A stretch of DNA of 43,704 nucleotides, from the NCBI GenBank assembly GCA_964630665.1, contig CAZVVN010000025.1, forward strand, positions 1 to 43,704, given 5' to 3'. The DNA comes from UBA9619 sp964630665. Lineage in GTDB: Bacteria; Pseudomonadota; Gammaproteobacteria; Arenicellales; UBA868. Positions 17,372 to 25,542 of the stretch are shown one piece after another. The notes beneath the pieces are model-generated. The model had not been told where the DNA came from and did no database searches. It saw nothing but the letters and a program-made list of their open reading frames with translations. Positions within the stretch are counted from its first letter, which is position 1, and each line of letters opens with the position of its first letter. Both the position numbers and the translations under genes were made by a program.

Positions 17372-18487
17372 ATGAAAATAGAACGCATCTCAGTCTACCG
17401 CGCAGACCTGCCCATGAAGGAAGGGTTTTACAGCTGGTCGACCCAGTCGCACAGTGCCTTTGATACCACAGTCGTCACAATCGATACCGATGACGGGGTG
17501 AGCGGCACAGGTGAGTGCTGCCCGCTGGGCCCGACCTACCTGCCGGCCTACGCGGACGGTGTCCGGGCTGGGATTGCGACGCTGGCCCCCGATCTCATTG
17601 GACAGGATCCCACCCAGCTCGACTGCGTCAACGACAGGCTGGACGACCTGCTCAAAGGCCATCCCTATGTCAAATCCGCCATCGATATGGCGTGCTGGGA
17701 CATCCTGGGCAAAACCGCCTCGTTACCACTCTACACGCTGCTCGGTGGCAGGCAGCAGGACAAGGTCAAGCTGTACAAGGTCGTGACCCGCACCGACCCG
17801 GACGCGATGGCTGCACGAATCACAGAGTACCGGGCTCAGGGCTATCGCAACTTTCAGGTCAAAGTGGGCGCAGACCCATTGACGGACATCAGCCGGATCC
17901 GCAAAGTCGCAGCCTGCATGGAACCGGGTGAGGTACTGAACGCGGATGCCAACACCGGCTGGAAGCAGCACCAAGCCCTGGTGGTAGCCGACGCCATCAA
18001 AGACCTGCCCCGCGAACACGGCATCCTGGTGTATTTCGAACAACCCTGTCTGACTTACGAGGCGTGCCTCGCTGTCAGACAGCACACTGACCTGCCCTTT
18101 GTACTCGACGAATGCATGGACAGCCTTGGGGCTGTACTGCGGGCGAGTCACGATCGAGCCATGGACCTGGTGAACCTCAAGATCAGCCGCATGGGCGGCT
18201 TGACCCGCGCGCGTCAAGTCCGAGACCTGTGCGTCTCGCTGGGCCTGCCGATGAATGTCGAAGACAGCTGGGGTGGTGAAATTGCGACCGCCGCTATCGC
18301 CCATCTCGCCCATTCCACGCCGGCCGCGTTTCAACTGCAGTCTTCCGCATTCCATGAATACGCCACGATCGACATCGCGCAGGGGGCACCGGTGGTTGCT
18401 GACGGCTACATGAGCGCCGATGATGCAGCGGGTCTGGGCGTCACACCGATAATGGATTCACTTACACCTGTCGCTGAATTCAGCTGA
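17372..18487 (+). CDS. Mandelate racemase / muconate lactonizing enzyme family protein, hydroxyproline(-betaine) epimerase or dehydratase-like
   Basis: 371 residues of the enolase superfamily. Metal ligands are D192 (NADAN), E223 (YFEQP) and D246 (VLDE). General acid/base lysines are K164 (QVKVG) and K270 (NLKISRMGG), one on each face of the substrate, the muconate-lactonizing subgroup pattern also used by racemases. The N-terminal GECCPLGPTYLPAY and the C-terminal EDSWGGEIATAAIAHLAHSTP resemble cis-3-hydroxy-L-proline dehydratase and hydroxyproline-betaine 2-epimerase relatives, from memory of those families. I cannot separate the two activities by eye. A DapA-family gene starts 28 bases after the stop. 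The start ATG lacks a clear Shine-Dalgarno but is the only one at family length. Confidence 0.82.
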   Translation: MKIERISVYRADLPMKEGFYSWSTQSHSAFDTTVVTIDTDDGVSGTGECCPLGPTYLPAYADGVRAGIATLAPDLIGQDPTQLDCVNDRLDDLLKGHPYVKSAIDMACWDILGKTASLPLYTLLGGRQQDKVKLYKVVTRTDPDAMAARITEYRAQGYRNFQVKVGADPLTDISRIRKVAACMEPGEVLNADANTGWKQHQALVVADAIKDLPREHGILVYFEQPCLTYEACLAVRQHTDLPFVLDECMDSLGAVLRASHDRAMDLVNLKISRMGGLTRARQVRDLCVSLGLPMNVEDSWGGEIATAAIAHLAHSTPAAFQLQSSAFHEYATIDIAQGAPVVADGYMSADDAAGLGVTPIMDSLTPVAEFS

Positions 18488-18514
18488 CAAAGAACCCCGA
18501 TAGGAATGCGAACA

Positions 18515-19417
18515 ATGGACTTCGAAGGTATTTACACACCGGTCATCACACCGTTCAACGACGACTTCTCCATCGACCGGGAAGGCTTTGCCACCGTGAT
18601 CGAACACCTGATCGAAACCGGTGTACACGGCATTGTGACCTCTGGAACGACCGGAGAATACTACGCCCAAACCATCGCCGAACGCATCGAACTGACGCAA
18701 CTGGCTAAAGACGTGATAGCGGGCCGGTTACCGCTGATCGTAGGCACCGGTGCGATTCGGACTGAAGACTCAGTGGTCCTGGCCGAAGCCGCGCGGGCCG
18801 CCGGCGCGGACGCGCTGATGGTCAACTCACCACCCTATGCGCTGCCCACAGAAGCCGAAAATGCCGAACACGCGCTGGCCATTGACCGGGCAGCCGACCT
18901 TCCCATCATTCTGTACAACTATCCCGGCCGCACTGGTGTCGGGATGGGTGAGACTTACCTACAGATCGTCAGCCAATCAAAGAATTTCTGCGCCATCAAG
19001 GAAAGCTCGGGAGACATCAACCGTCTGCACCTGCTCGCCAATAACTATCCCACCATTGCACTGTCTTGCGGCATGGACGACCAGGCTCTGGAGTTTTTTG
19101 CCTGGGGGGCCCGCAGCTGGGTAGCGGCCGGCGCCAACTTTGCGCCACAAACACATCTCGCGCTATACCGGGCGTGTGTCGTCGAAGGCGACTACCACCG
19201 CGGTCGGGCGATCATGGCCGCGATGCTGCCGCTGATGGCGATACTCGAACAGGGCGGTCAGTTCGGCCAGTGCATCAAACACGGAATGGCCCTGCGCGGC
19301 CTGCCGGCAGGCCCGCCGAGGAAGCCACTCAGCTCCTTGAGCGCCGCAGACCAGGCGGCCCTGGCGGACGTGATCGCCACCATGGACAAGACAATTCAAT
19401 CCATCGTTTCAGGATAG
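18515..19417 (+). CDS. DapA-family (class I aldolase-type) lyase or deaminase
   Basis: 300 residues of the dihydrodipicolinate synthase/N-acetylneuraminate lyase family. The Schiff-base lysine is K162 in AIKESSGD; the assisting tyrosine is Y134 in LYNYPGRTG; the substrate carboxylate loop is SGTTGE (43-48). Family members relevant to the neighbourhood are 1-pyrroline-4-hydroxy-2-carboxylate deaminase and 4-hydroxy-2-oxoglutarate aldolase, both of hydroxyproline breakdown. True DapA is unlikely outside a lysine context. An ATG at 18506 is also in frame, but AGGA is nine bases before the ATG at 18515 and directly abuts the first, so I prefer 18515. It forms a unit with the racemase-family gene upstream and the DMGDH-like gene 39 bases downstream. 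Confidence 0.85.
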   Translation: MDFEGIYTPVITPFNDDFSIDREGFATVIEHLIETGVHGIVTSGTTGEYYAQTIAERIELTQLAKDVIAGRLPLIVGTGAIRTEDSVVLAEAARAAGADALMVNSPPYALPTEAENAEHALAIDRAADLPIILYNYPGRTGVGMGETYLQIVSQSKNFCAIKESSGDINRLHLLANNYPTIALSCGMDDQALEFFAWGARSWVAAGANFAPQTHLALYRACVVEGDYHRGRAIMAAMLPLMAILEQGGQFGQCIKHGMALRGLPAGPPRKPLSSLSAADQAALADVIATMDKTIQSIVSG

Positions 19418-19456
19418 ACCTGCAACCGGGTCTGAGATTTCCAAGGAGAAAGCCTC

Positions 19457-21868
19457 ATGCAATCCCATTATCAGGTCGTCGTCATCGGTGGCGGGGTCGT
19501 GGGCAGCTCCGTGCTCTATCACCTCGCCAAGTACGGCTGGACCGATATCTGCCTGATCGAGCGTTCGGTCCTGACCGCTGGTTCTTCCTGGCACGCGGCG
19601 GGTGGCATACACGCACTAAACGCCGATCCCAACATGTCCGCCCTGCAGGCCTATACCATTAACCTGCTGGCCGAAATCGAAAAGGAGTCCGGTCAGTCGA
19701 TCGGTCTGCACATGACCGGTGGAATCAGTGTGGCTTCTACACCGGAACGGTGGGAATGGCTGCAGTCCGCCTACCGGACGTACCAGACAGTCGGCATCGA
19801 TGATTGCTATCTCATGACACCAGACGAGATCCGGGAGAAGTGTCCCATTATGGATACGGCCGGCGTACTCGGCGGGCTGTGGGCCGACAGGGAGGGCTAT
19901 GTAGACACCACCGGCACGGTGCTGGCCTACGCAACAGCAGCACGACAGCGCGGCGCCGAGGTCATTGAACACAACAAGGTCGAGTCTCTTGCCCAGCGTG
20001 CTGACGGCAGCTGGGACGTGATGACCGAGCGGGGAACCGTGCACGCCGAACACGTGGTCAATGCCGGCGGCTTGTGGGCCAAACAGGTGGGTCGCATGGT
20101 GGGGCTCGATCTGCCGCTGTCACCGCTCGAGCATCACTACCTGTTGACCGACACGATCCCAGAAGTTGAAGCCATGGATTTCGAGTTGCCGATGACCGTC
20201 GACCTCGAAGGCTTTACCTACATGCGCCAGGACCAGCAGGGAATCCTGGTCGGTATCTACGAGATCAATCACCAGCACTGGAACATCGACGGGGCACCCT
20301 GGGACTACGGCATCGAACTGATCCAGGAAAACACCGACCGTATTTCGGACGAGCTCGAGATGGCGTTCAACCGCTACCCGGTACTGCAAGACGTGGGCAT
20401 CAAGAACTGGGTCAACGGCGCCTTCACCTTCTCTCCCGACGGCAATCCTCTGGTGGGGCCGGTCAGCGGTGTGCGTAACTACTGGCTTGCCTGCGGTGTT
20501 ATGGCCGGCTTTCTCCAGGGCGGCGGTGTCGGTAAGACACTCGCCGAGTGGATGATCCACGGTGAAGCCGAAGCCGATTCCTGGCCAATGGACATCGCCC
20601 GTTACGGTGGCTTCACCTCAAACCGGGAGTACATCCGCCAGACCACCGGCCAGTTCTACTCCCGCCGCTTCGTCATGACCTACCCCAACGAGCAACTGCC
20701 CGCCGGGCGGCCCTTGCGTAAGGCGCCCGCATATGACGCAATGACGGCAGCAGGTGCAAACTGGGGCTGCAGCTGGGGACTGGAAGTGCCGCTGCTCTTC
20801 GCACCGCCCGGTTTCAGCGAAACTCCGACTCTCAAACGCTCAAACGCATTTCCGATCGTCGCCGAAGAATGTGCTGCCGTACGGGAAGGTGTAGGGCTGC
20901 TCGATATCAGCGGATTTTCGCGTTACCGGGTAACCGGGCCGAACGCCCGCGCCTGGCTCGATCGCCTCATGGCCTCGCGTCTGCCCTCGCCCGGCCGAGC
21001 CAGGCTCGCACCAATGCTGGCCCCAAGTGGACGACTCAAGGGCGATCTGACGCTCTTGAACTGGGGTGATGGCAGCTGGTGGATCATGGGCTCGTATTAC
21101 CTTCGGCAGTGGCATATGCGGTGGTTCTGCGATCACATCCAAGAGGGCGTTGAGGTGCACGATATCTCGGATGCGGTTGTGGGGTTTGGCCTCGCCGGAC
21201 CGCGCTCCCGTGACGTCCTGACAAGCCTCACCCACCAGGACCTGAGTCACCAGGCTCTGGGCTTTCTGGGCTGCACTACACTGGATGTCGGTCTCATCCG
21301 CGCCAAAGTGGTGCGTCTGTCGGTCTGTGGTGAACTCGGTTACGAGATCAACTGCTCAGCAGCCGAACACATCACCCTGCGAGAGACGCTGCTCGAGGCC
21401 GGCCGCCAATGCGGCATCCGCGAGACTGGCTTCTATGCCATGAATTCGCTGCGACTGGAGAAGAGCTTTGGCGTGTGGAGTGCTGAGTTCACCCAGGATC
21501 GCACGCCAGGCATGACCGGAATGGACCGCTGGATAGACTTCTCAAAACCGGATTTTATCGGCCGGACTGCGGCCCTTGAAGAATATGAGAAAGCCGATCC
21601 ACCGCAACGGCTCGTCACTCTCGAGATCGATGCCGACGACGCTGATTCATCCAGTTACGAACCTGTGTGGGCGGGCGACAACCGAGTCGGCTTCACTACC
21701 TCGGGCGGCTATGGTCATTACACCGGTAAGAGTCTCGCCATGGCCCTGGTAGACAGTGCGGTCAGCAACGACACTGACCTTGCAGTACATGTGGTCGGCA
21801 GGCAGCAGGGCGCCCGCATCCTGTCTGAACCCGCCTGGGACCCGGCCGGTGATCGCATGCGGACCTGA
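19457..21868 (+). CDS. Dimethylglycine dehydrogenase-like FAD/folate oxidoreductase
   Basis: 803 residues. An N-terminal DAO domain has the FAD motif VIGGGVVGSS (about 9-18) and LTAGSSWHAAGG, whose H46 matches the histidine that binds FAD covalently in dimethylglycine dehydrogenase. A middle FAO_M-type segment follows, then a C-terminal GcvT-like aminomethyltransferase domain (about 425-790, with SVCGELGYEI and MNSLRLEKSFG). Enzymes of this design oxidise an N-methyl group and pass formaldehyde to tetrahydrofolate as methylene-THF. Substrates include dimethylglycine, sarcosine and other tertiary amines. AAGGAG is nine bases before the ATG. It sits 24 bases upstream of an MttB-family gene, consistent with sequential N-demethylation. 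Confidence 0.88.
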   Translation: MQSHYQVVVIGGGVVGSSVLYHLAKYGWTDICLIERSVLTAGSSWHAAGGIHALNADPNMSALQAYTINLLAEIEKESGQSIGLHMTGGISVASTPERWEWLQSAYRTYQTVGIDDCYLMTPDEIREKCPIMDTAGVLGGLWADREGYVDTTGTVLAYATAARQRGAEVIEHNKVESLAQRADGSWDVMTERGTVHAEHVVNAGGLWAKQVGRMVGLDLPLSPLEHHYLLTDTIPEVEAMDFELPMTVDLEGFTYMRQDQQGILVGIYEINHQHWNIDGAPWDYGIELIQENTDRISDELEMAFNRYPVLQDVGIKNWVNGAFTFSPDGNPLVGPVSGVRNYWLACGVMAGFLQGGGVGKTLAEWMIHGEAEADSWPMDIARYGGFTSNREYIRQTTGQFYSRRFVMTYPNEQLPAGRPLRKAPAYDAMTAAGANWGCSWGLEVPLLFAPPGFSETPTLKRSNAFPIVAEECAAVREGVGLLDISGFSRYRVTGPNARAWLDRLMASRLPSPGRARLAPMLAPSGRLKGDLTLLNWGDGSWWIMGSYYLRQWHMRWFCDHIQEGVEVHDISDAVVGFGLAGPRSRDVLTSLTHQDLSHQALGFLGCTTLDVGLIRAKVVRLSVCGELGYEINCSAAEHITLRETLLEAGRQCGIRETGFYAMNSLRLEKSFGVWSAEFTQDRTPGMTGMDRWIDFSKPDFIGRTAALEEYEKADPPQRLVTLEIDADDADSSSYEPVWAGDNRVGFTTSGGYGHYTGKSLAMALVDSAVSNDTDLAVHVVGRQQGARILSEPAWDPAGDRMRT

Positions 21869-21892
21869 CCCGGCACCTTCAAAGTCATCTCG

Positions 21893-23446
21893 ATGAGCCC
21901 CTCACGGTCCCGGCCAGGCAAGAGCCGGCGTCGAGGTCGCGGCAGCCCCCGTCAATCTGCCCGGGTGGGTCCAGACCCGACTCGACTGCGCCTAAAGAAC
22001 CCCTACCCGCCCATCGAAGAATTCAGCACTGACCAGATCGAGGCGATTCACCAGACATCGCTGACCATCCTGCGCGACAAGGGTATCAAGGTGTTGAACC
22101 ACGAGGCCCGCGCGCTGTACCGCCAGGCCGGGGCTGAGGTCGATGACAACGACCTTGTGGTCCGCTTTGACCCCGACCTGGTCATCAATCAGGTCGAGCA
22201 CGCACCTGAGCGTTTCACCATGAGGGGGCGCGGCGAGCAGCGCTGGTTTGAAGTCGGTGGCGACAGCCTGGCCTTTGCCACAGTCGGTGGTCCGCCGCAT
22301 TATTCGGACATCGAAGGCGGGCGGCGGGCTGGAACACAGGCCGCATTCGACGACCTGCTGCGCCTGGCGCAGGTCTACGATGTTATTCACCTCACTGCCC
22401 CCCTGGTCGAACCGCAGGACCTGCCAATCCACCTGCGTCACCTGCATATGACCCGCTCGGTCGTCGAAATCACTGACAAGCCGGCCTTCATCTACTCGCG
22501 TGGCAAGTCAGCCGTCGCGGATGCGCTGGAGATCCTGCGAATGGGGCACGCGATGAACCGCGACACTTTTGAGGCCAGCCCGCACTGTTACACAGTGGTC
22601 AACGCTAATTCGCCACTGCAGCTCGACGAACTGATGTGCGAGGGCATTATCGATTTTGCCCGGGCCGGCCAGGTGATGATCCTCACACCGTTTACGCTGG
22701 CCGGAGCCATGGCCCCCGTGACCCTTCCGGGCGCCCTCGCCCAGCAGAACGCCGAGGCCCTGGCCGGGATCGCGCTTTCGCAGATCGTGCGGCCCGGGGC
22801 ACCTGTGGTCTATGGCGGCTTTACTAGCAACGTAGACATGAAGTCGGGTGCACCGGCTTTTGGCACACCGGAGTATGTGAAAGCAGCCTTTGCCTCGGGA
22901 CAGCTGGCCCGGCGCTATTGCCTCCCCTACCGCTCCTCCAATGTCAATGCGTCCAATGCACCGGACGCTCAATCCGCCTACGAATCGCAGATGTCCTGCT
23001 GGGGCGCCATCATGGGTGGCTGTGACATCCTCCTGCATGGCGCCGGCTGGCTCGAAGGCGGGCTGACGGCGTCACTGGAGAAATTCATTATCGATGTCGA
23101 GATGCTGCAGATGTTTGCGGCGCTGATGCAACCGGTCGAGTTCAACGAGGACACCCTGGGACTATCTGCAATCAACGAAATCGAACCTGGCGGACACTTT
23201 TTCGGCACCCAGCACACCCTGGCGCGTTATGAGGCGGCTTTCTATACACCGCTGGTCTCGGACTGGTCAAACTTCGAAACCTGGCAGGAAACCGGCAGTA
23301 TCGATGCGACCGTCCGCGCCAACCGTATTGCCCGCAAAGCGCTGGCCGAGTTCGAGCCACCGCAGTTGGCCGAGGACTGCAGGGAGGCTATCGACGACTT
23401 TGTCATCCGCCGTACTGAACAGGGCGATGCGGATCTGCGGGGCTAA
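21893..23446 (+). CDS. Trimethylamine methyltransferase (MttB) family protein without pyrrolysine
   Basis: 517 residues read without any internal TAG, so this is a non-pyrrolysine member of the MttB superfamily. Characterised non-pyrrolysine members (MtgB, MtpB, MtcB) demethylate glycine betaine, proline betaine or carnitine and load a corrinoid protein. The basic N-terminus (about 28 residues rich in R, S, G) followed by KNPYPPIEEFSTDQIEAIH matches the usual start in proteobacterial homologues. Segments such as VNANSPLQLDE, GGFTSNVDMKSGAPAFGTPE and GAGWLEGGLTAS match the barrel. There is no corrinoid protein or corrinoid:THF methyltransferase in the window. It is last in the rightward unit. 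No clear Shine-Dalgarno precedes the ATG, and 24 bases separate it from the DMGDH-like gene. Confidence 0.87.
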   Translation: MSPSRSRPGKSRRRGRGSPRQSARVGPDPTRLRLKNPYPPIEEFSTDQIEAIHQTSLTILRDKGIKVLNHEARALYRQAGAEVDDNDLVVRFDPDLVINQVEHAPERFTMRGRGEQRWFEVGGDSLAFATVGGPPHYSDIEGGRRAGTQAAFDDLLRLAQVYDVIHLTAPLVEPQDLPIHLRHLHMTRSVVEITDKPAFIYSRGKSAVADALEILRMGHAMNRDTFEASPHCYTVVNANSPLQLDELMCEGIIDFARAGQVMILTPFTLAGAMAPVTLPGALAQQNAEALAGIALSQIVRPGAPVVYGGFTSNVDMKSGAPAFGTPEYVKAAFASGQLARRYCLPYRSSNVNASNAPDAQSAYESQMSCWGAIMGGCDILLHGAGWLEGGLTASLEKFIIDVEMLQMFAALMQPVEFNEDTLGLSAINEIEPGGHFFGTQHTLARYEAAFYTPLVSDWSNFETWQETGSIDATVRANRIARKALAEFEPPQLAEDCREAIDDFVIRRTEQGDADLRG

Positions 23447-23480
23447 CCCGCCGGGCAGGTAGCGGGCTATTTCAGGAAAA

Positions 23481-23503
23481 CGTTTGCAAACGGCCAGGCC
23501 GTT
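23481..23503. terminator. Inverted repeats between convergent genes
   Basis: CGTTTGCAAACG (23481-23492) is a perfect 12-bp palindrome. AACGGCC-A-GGCCGTT (23489-23503) overlaps it and is a perfect seven-base inverted repeat. They lie in the 78-bp gap between the MttB stop and the DppC-like stop. The second can fold as a hairpin and stop both transcripts, though the U-tracts are poor. The first could also be a LacI-type operator half-symmetry, which is unlikely at a convergent site. Confidence 0.35.
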
Positions 23504-23524
23504 AAGGTTTCGGTGCCCTCCGGA

Positions 23525-24448
23525 TCAGCGTCCACGCAGACGCGGGTCGAGTGCGTCGCGCAGACCGTCGCCGATGTAATTGACGCTTAGCACCGTCAGC
23601 GCAATAAAAAGACCCGGCCAGACCACCCGCGACGGCGTGATCTGAATAAATTTTGTGCCATCGTACAGCAGCCGACCCCAGGTCGGGAAATCCGGCGGGA
23701 AGCCCAGTCCCAGAAACGACAGGGCCGACTCCGTAATAATCGCGTTGGCGATCCCGAGCGTCGCTGCGACCATAATCGGGCTCAGGATATTCGGCAGAAT
23801 ATGCCGGAAGATGATCTTGCGCCGCCGAGCCCCAATGCTGTGTGCTGCGAGGACAAACTCGCGCTCCTTGATTCCAAGTACATCACCACGGACGATCCTG
23901 GCGGTATGCATCCAGCTGGTGATGCCGATCATGAACACGATCAGAATGAATATTCCCGTTTCCGGACCATAGAGCGTGCGCAACGGATCCCGGAACAACA
24001 TAATACTGACCAGCAGTAACGGCAGTATAGGCAACGCCAGGAAGAGATCAGTCAAGCGCATCAGCGGACCATCAAGAACCTTGATAAACCCTGCCAACAC
24101 GCCAATCAACGTGCCCAGCAAGAGCGCGATCAGCATCGCCAGAAAACCCACTGCCAGTGAGACCTGTCCACCGGCAAGCATCGCTGCCATCGTGTCACGT
24201 CCAATATTGTCGGTACCCAGGGGGTGTTCGAAATTCGGCGACAGGTTTCGGGCCCTGAAGTCGATCGCGTTGGGATCAGCATCGTAGATTAAGGGTCCAA
24301 AAAATACGCTCAGACCGATCAGAAAGAACACCACCACACCGACCAGAGCCCCTTTATGCTTGCAAAACTGGCGCCAGACATCACCCCAGAGCGAGCGATG
24401 TTCGGTACTCAGATCTTCGGCGACACCAGGATTGGCAGCTTCAGTCAT
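23525..24448 (-). CDS. Oligopeptide-type ABC transporter permease (DppC/OppC-like)
   Basis: 307 residues with a short cytoplasmic N-terminus, a first membrane helix (GALVGVVVFFLIGLSVFFG) and HPLGTDNIGRDTMA, the conserved segment of DppC/OppC permeases. The transmembrane core follows, with the EAA-type loop (VLAAHSIGARRRKIIFRHILPN). The ATG at 24448 overlaps the DppB-like stop in ATGACTGA, so translation is coupled and the two permeases are made together. The frame extends 20 codons upstream but that part is unlike the family. It is the last gene of the five-gene importer unit and forms the inner-membrane channel with DppB. Confidence 0.92.
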   Translation of the reverse strand: MTEAANPGVAEDLSTEHRSLWGDVWRQFCKHKGALVGVVVFFLIGLSVFFGPLIYDADPNAIDFRARNLSPNFEHPLGTDNIGRDTMAAMLAGGQVSLAVGFLAMLIALLLGTLIGVLAGFIKVLDGPLMRLTDLFLALPILPLLLVSIMLFRDPLRTLYGPETGIFILIVFMIGITSWMHTARIVRGDVLGIKEREFVLAAHSIGARRRKIIFRHILPNILSPIMVAATLGIANAIITESALSFLGLGFPPDFPTWGRLLYDGTKFIQITPSRVVWPGLFIALTVLSVNYIGDGLRDALDPRLRGR

Positions 24449-25454
24449 AGCGTATCCGTGGGTCGAGCATACCGTAAAGCACGTCTGCCACCAGGTTGAA
24501 CAGGACAATCAATATGGCAAACAGGAAAGTCAGTGTCTGTACCGTGGGAATATCGGCACCTTCGATCGCAAGAATCAGTAACTGACCTAGTCCGTTTACG
24601 CGGAAGATCTGTTCGGTGATGATCGCACCGCCGAATATGTGGGGTATACCCAGTGCGATCAGCGTGATCACAGGGATCATGCTGTTCCGCAGAACATGTA
24701 TGAGTAATACGGCTCGTTCATTCCGGCCCTTGGATCTCGCCGTGCGCACGTAATCCAGATTCAGATTATCGAGAATGGAGGCGCGCATAAACCTGCTGAG
24801 CTGCGCCGCCTGCCACAAAGCCAGCACCATCACCGGCATGATCATCTGTTTAAACTGAAGCACGAAATTCGACCAACTGTTCACCTCTACCGTTGTGTCG
24901 TAGATCATCGGTAACCACTCGAGCTGAACGCTGAATATGATGATCGCCACAACACCAGTGAAAAATGTAGGTACAGAGAATCCGATCATGGCCACGAACG
25001 TACCGATCTGATCGAACCAGGAATACTGCCTGTACGCCTGAATAATTCCGATCGGTATAGCCAGAAGGGTCCCGAAAACATACGACAGGCCAACGACCCA
25101 CAGTGTCTGCGGTGTGCGTTGTACGATCAGATCGACCACCGGACTGCGGGTGGCCCAGGACAGAATTCGAGTTCGGTTCTCGTAGTCTCCGATGGTGACA
25201 CCCAGCGTCTGCTGCAGAATGTTCAGCGGTTCGTTGACAAAGAACTGAACGCACCACTTGTAGTAACGGATGTGCATCGCTTCACCAAGACCCAAGGAAA
25301 GACGAATTTTTTCCCTGACTTCCGGTGGCACTGTCATGGGCAGGCTGCCGGTTGGATCGCCGGGCGCCTTATCCAGAATGAAAAAAATGACAAAGCTGAT
25401 GATCAGCAGAGTCGGAATAGCAACCAACAAACGCCTGATGATGTAACGGATCAA
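24441..25454 (-). CDS. Oligopeptide-type ABC transporter permease (DppB/OppB-like)
   Basis: 337 residues. The N-terminus IRYIIRRLLVAIPTLLIISF is the usual first helix of DppB/OppB proteins, followed by DKAPGDPTGSLP. Later segments DYVRTARSKGRNERAVL (EAA loop), GGAIITEQIFRVNGLG and LLYGMLDPRIRYD-type C-terminus are all typical. The start is uncertain: the frame begins at TTG 25511, but that lies inside a strong hairpin and adds 19 atypical residues. TTG 25454 gives the normal family N-terminus and I prefer it, although it has no obvious Shine-Dalgarno. It follows the binding-protein gene after 88 bases and overlaps DppC by eight bases. Confidence 0.88.
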   Translation of the reverse strand: MIRYIIRRLLVAIPTLLIISFVIFFILDKAPGDPTGSLPMTVPPEVREKIRLSLGLGEAMHIRYYKWCVQFFVNEPLNILQQTLGVTIGDYENRTRILSWATRSPVVDLIVQRTPQTLWVVGLSYVFGTLLAIPIGIIQAYRQYSWFDQIGTFVAMIGFSVPTFFTGVVAIIIFSVQLEWLPMIYDTTVEVNSWSNFVLQFKQMIMPVMVLALWQAAQLSRFMRASILDNLNLDYVRTARSKGRNERAVLLIHVLRNSMIPVITLIALGIPHIFGGAIITEQIFRVNGLGQLLILAIEGADIPTVQTLTFLFAILIVLFNLVADVLYGMLDPRIRYD

Positions 25455-25474
25455 AGTTAGATTGCGTTGTGGCT

Positions 25475-25523
25475 GAACAAAGAACGCGGTTTGCGGGTGT
25501 ATGACCCGCAAACCGCTTTGTTC
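25475..25523 (-). other. Strong intercistronic stem-loop between binding-protein and permease genes
   Basis: GCGGTTTGCGGGT and ACCCGCAAACCGC pair perfectly (13 pairs) around a five-base loop. Beyond a four-base bulge, GAACAAAG pairs with CTTTGTTC for eight more. It lies just downstream of the binding-protein stop and before the permease start on the minus strand. In ABC operons such hairpins commonly protect the upstream mRNA or partly terminate transcription, giving more binding protein than permease. No long U-tract follows, so partial termination or 3' protection is more likely than full stop. Confidence 0.7.
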
Positions 25524-25542
25524 AATGAATTAACCGATTAGC

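Noticed and set aside
21893..23446. A pyrrolysine (in-frame TAG) in the MttB homologue
   Set aside because: The frame is open for 517 codons with a TAA stop; there is no internal TAG.
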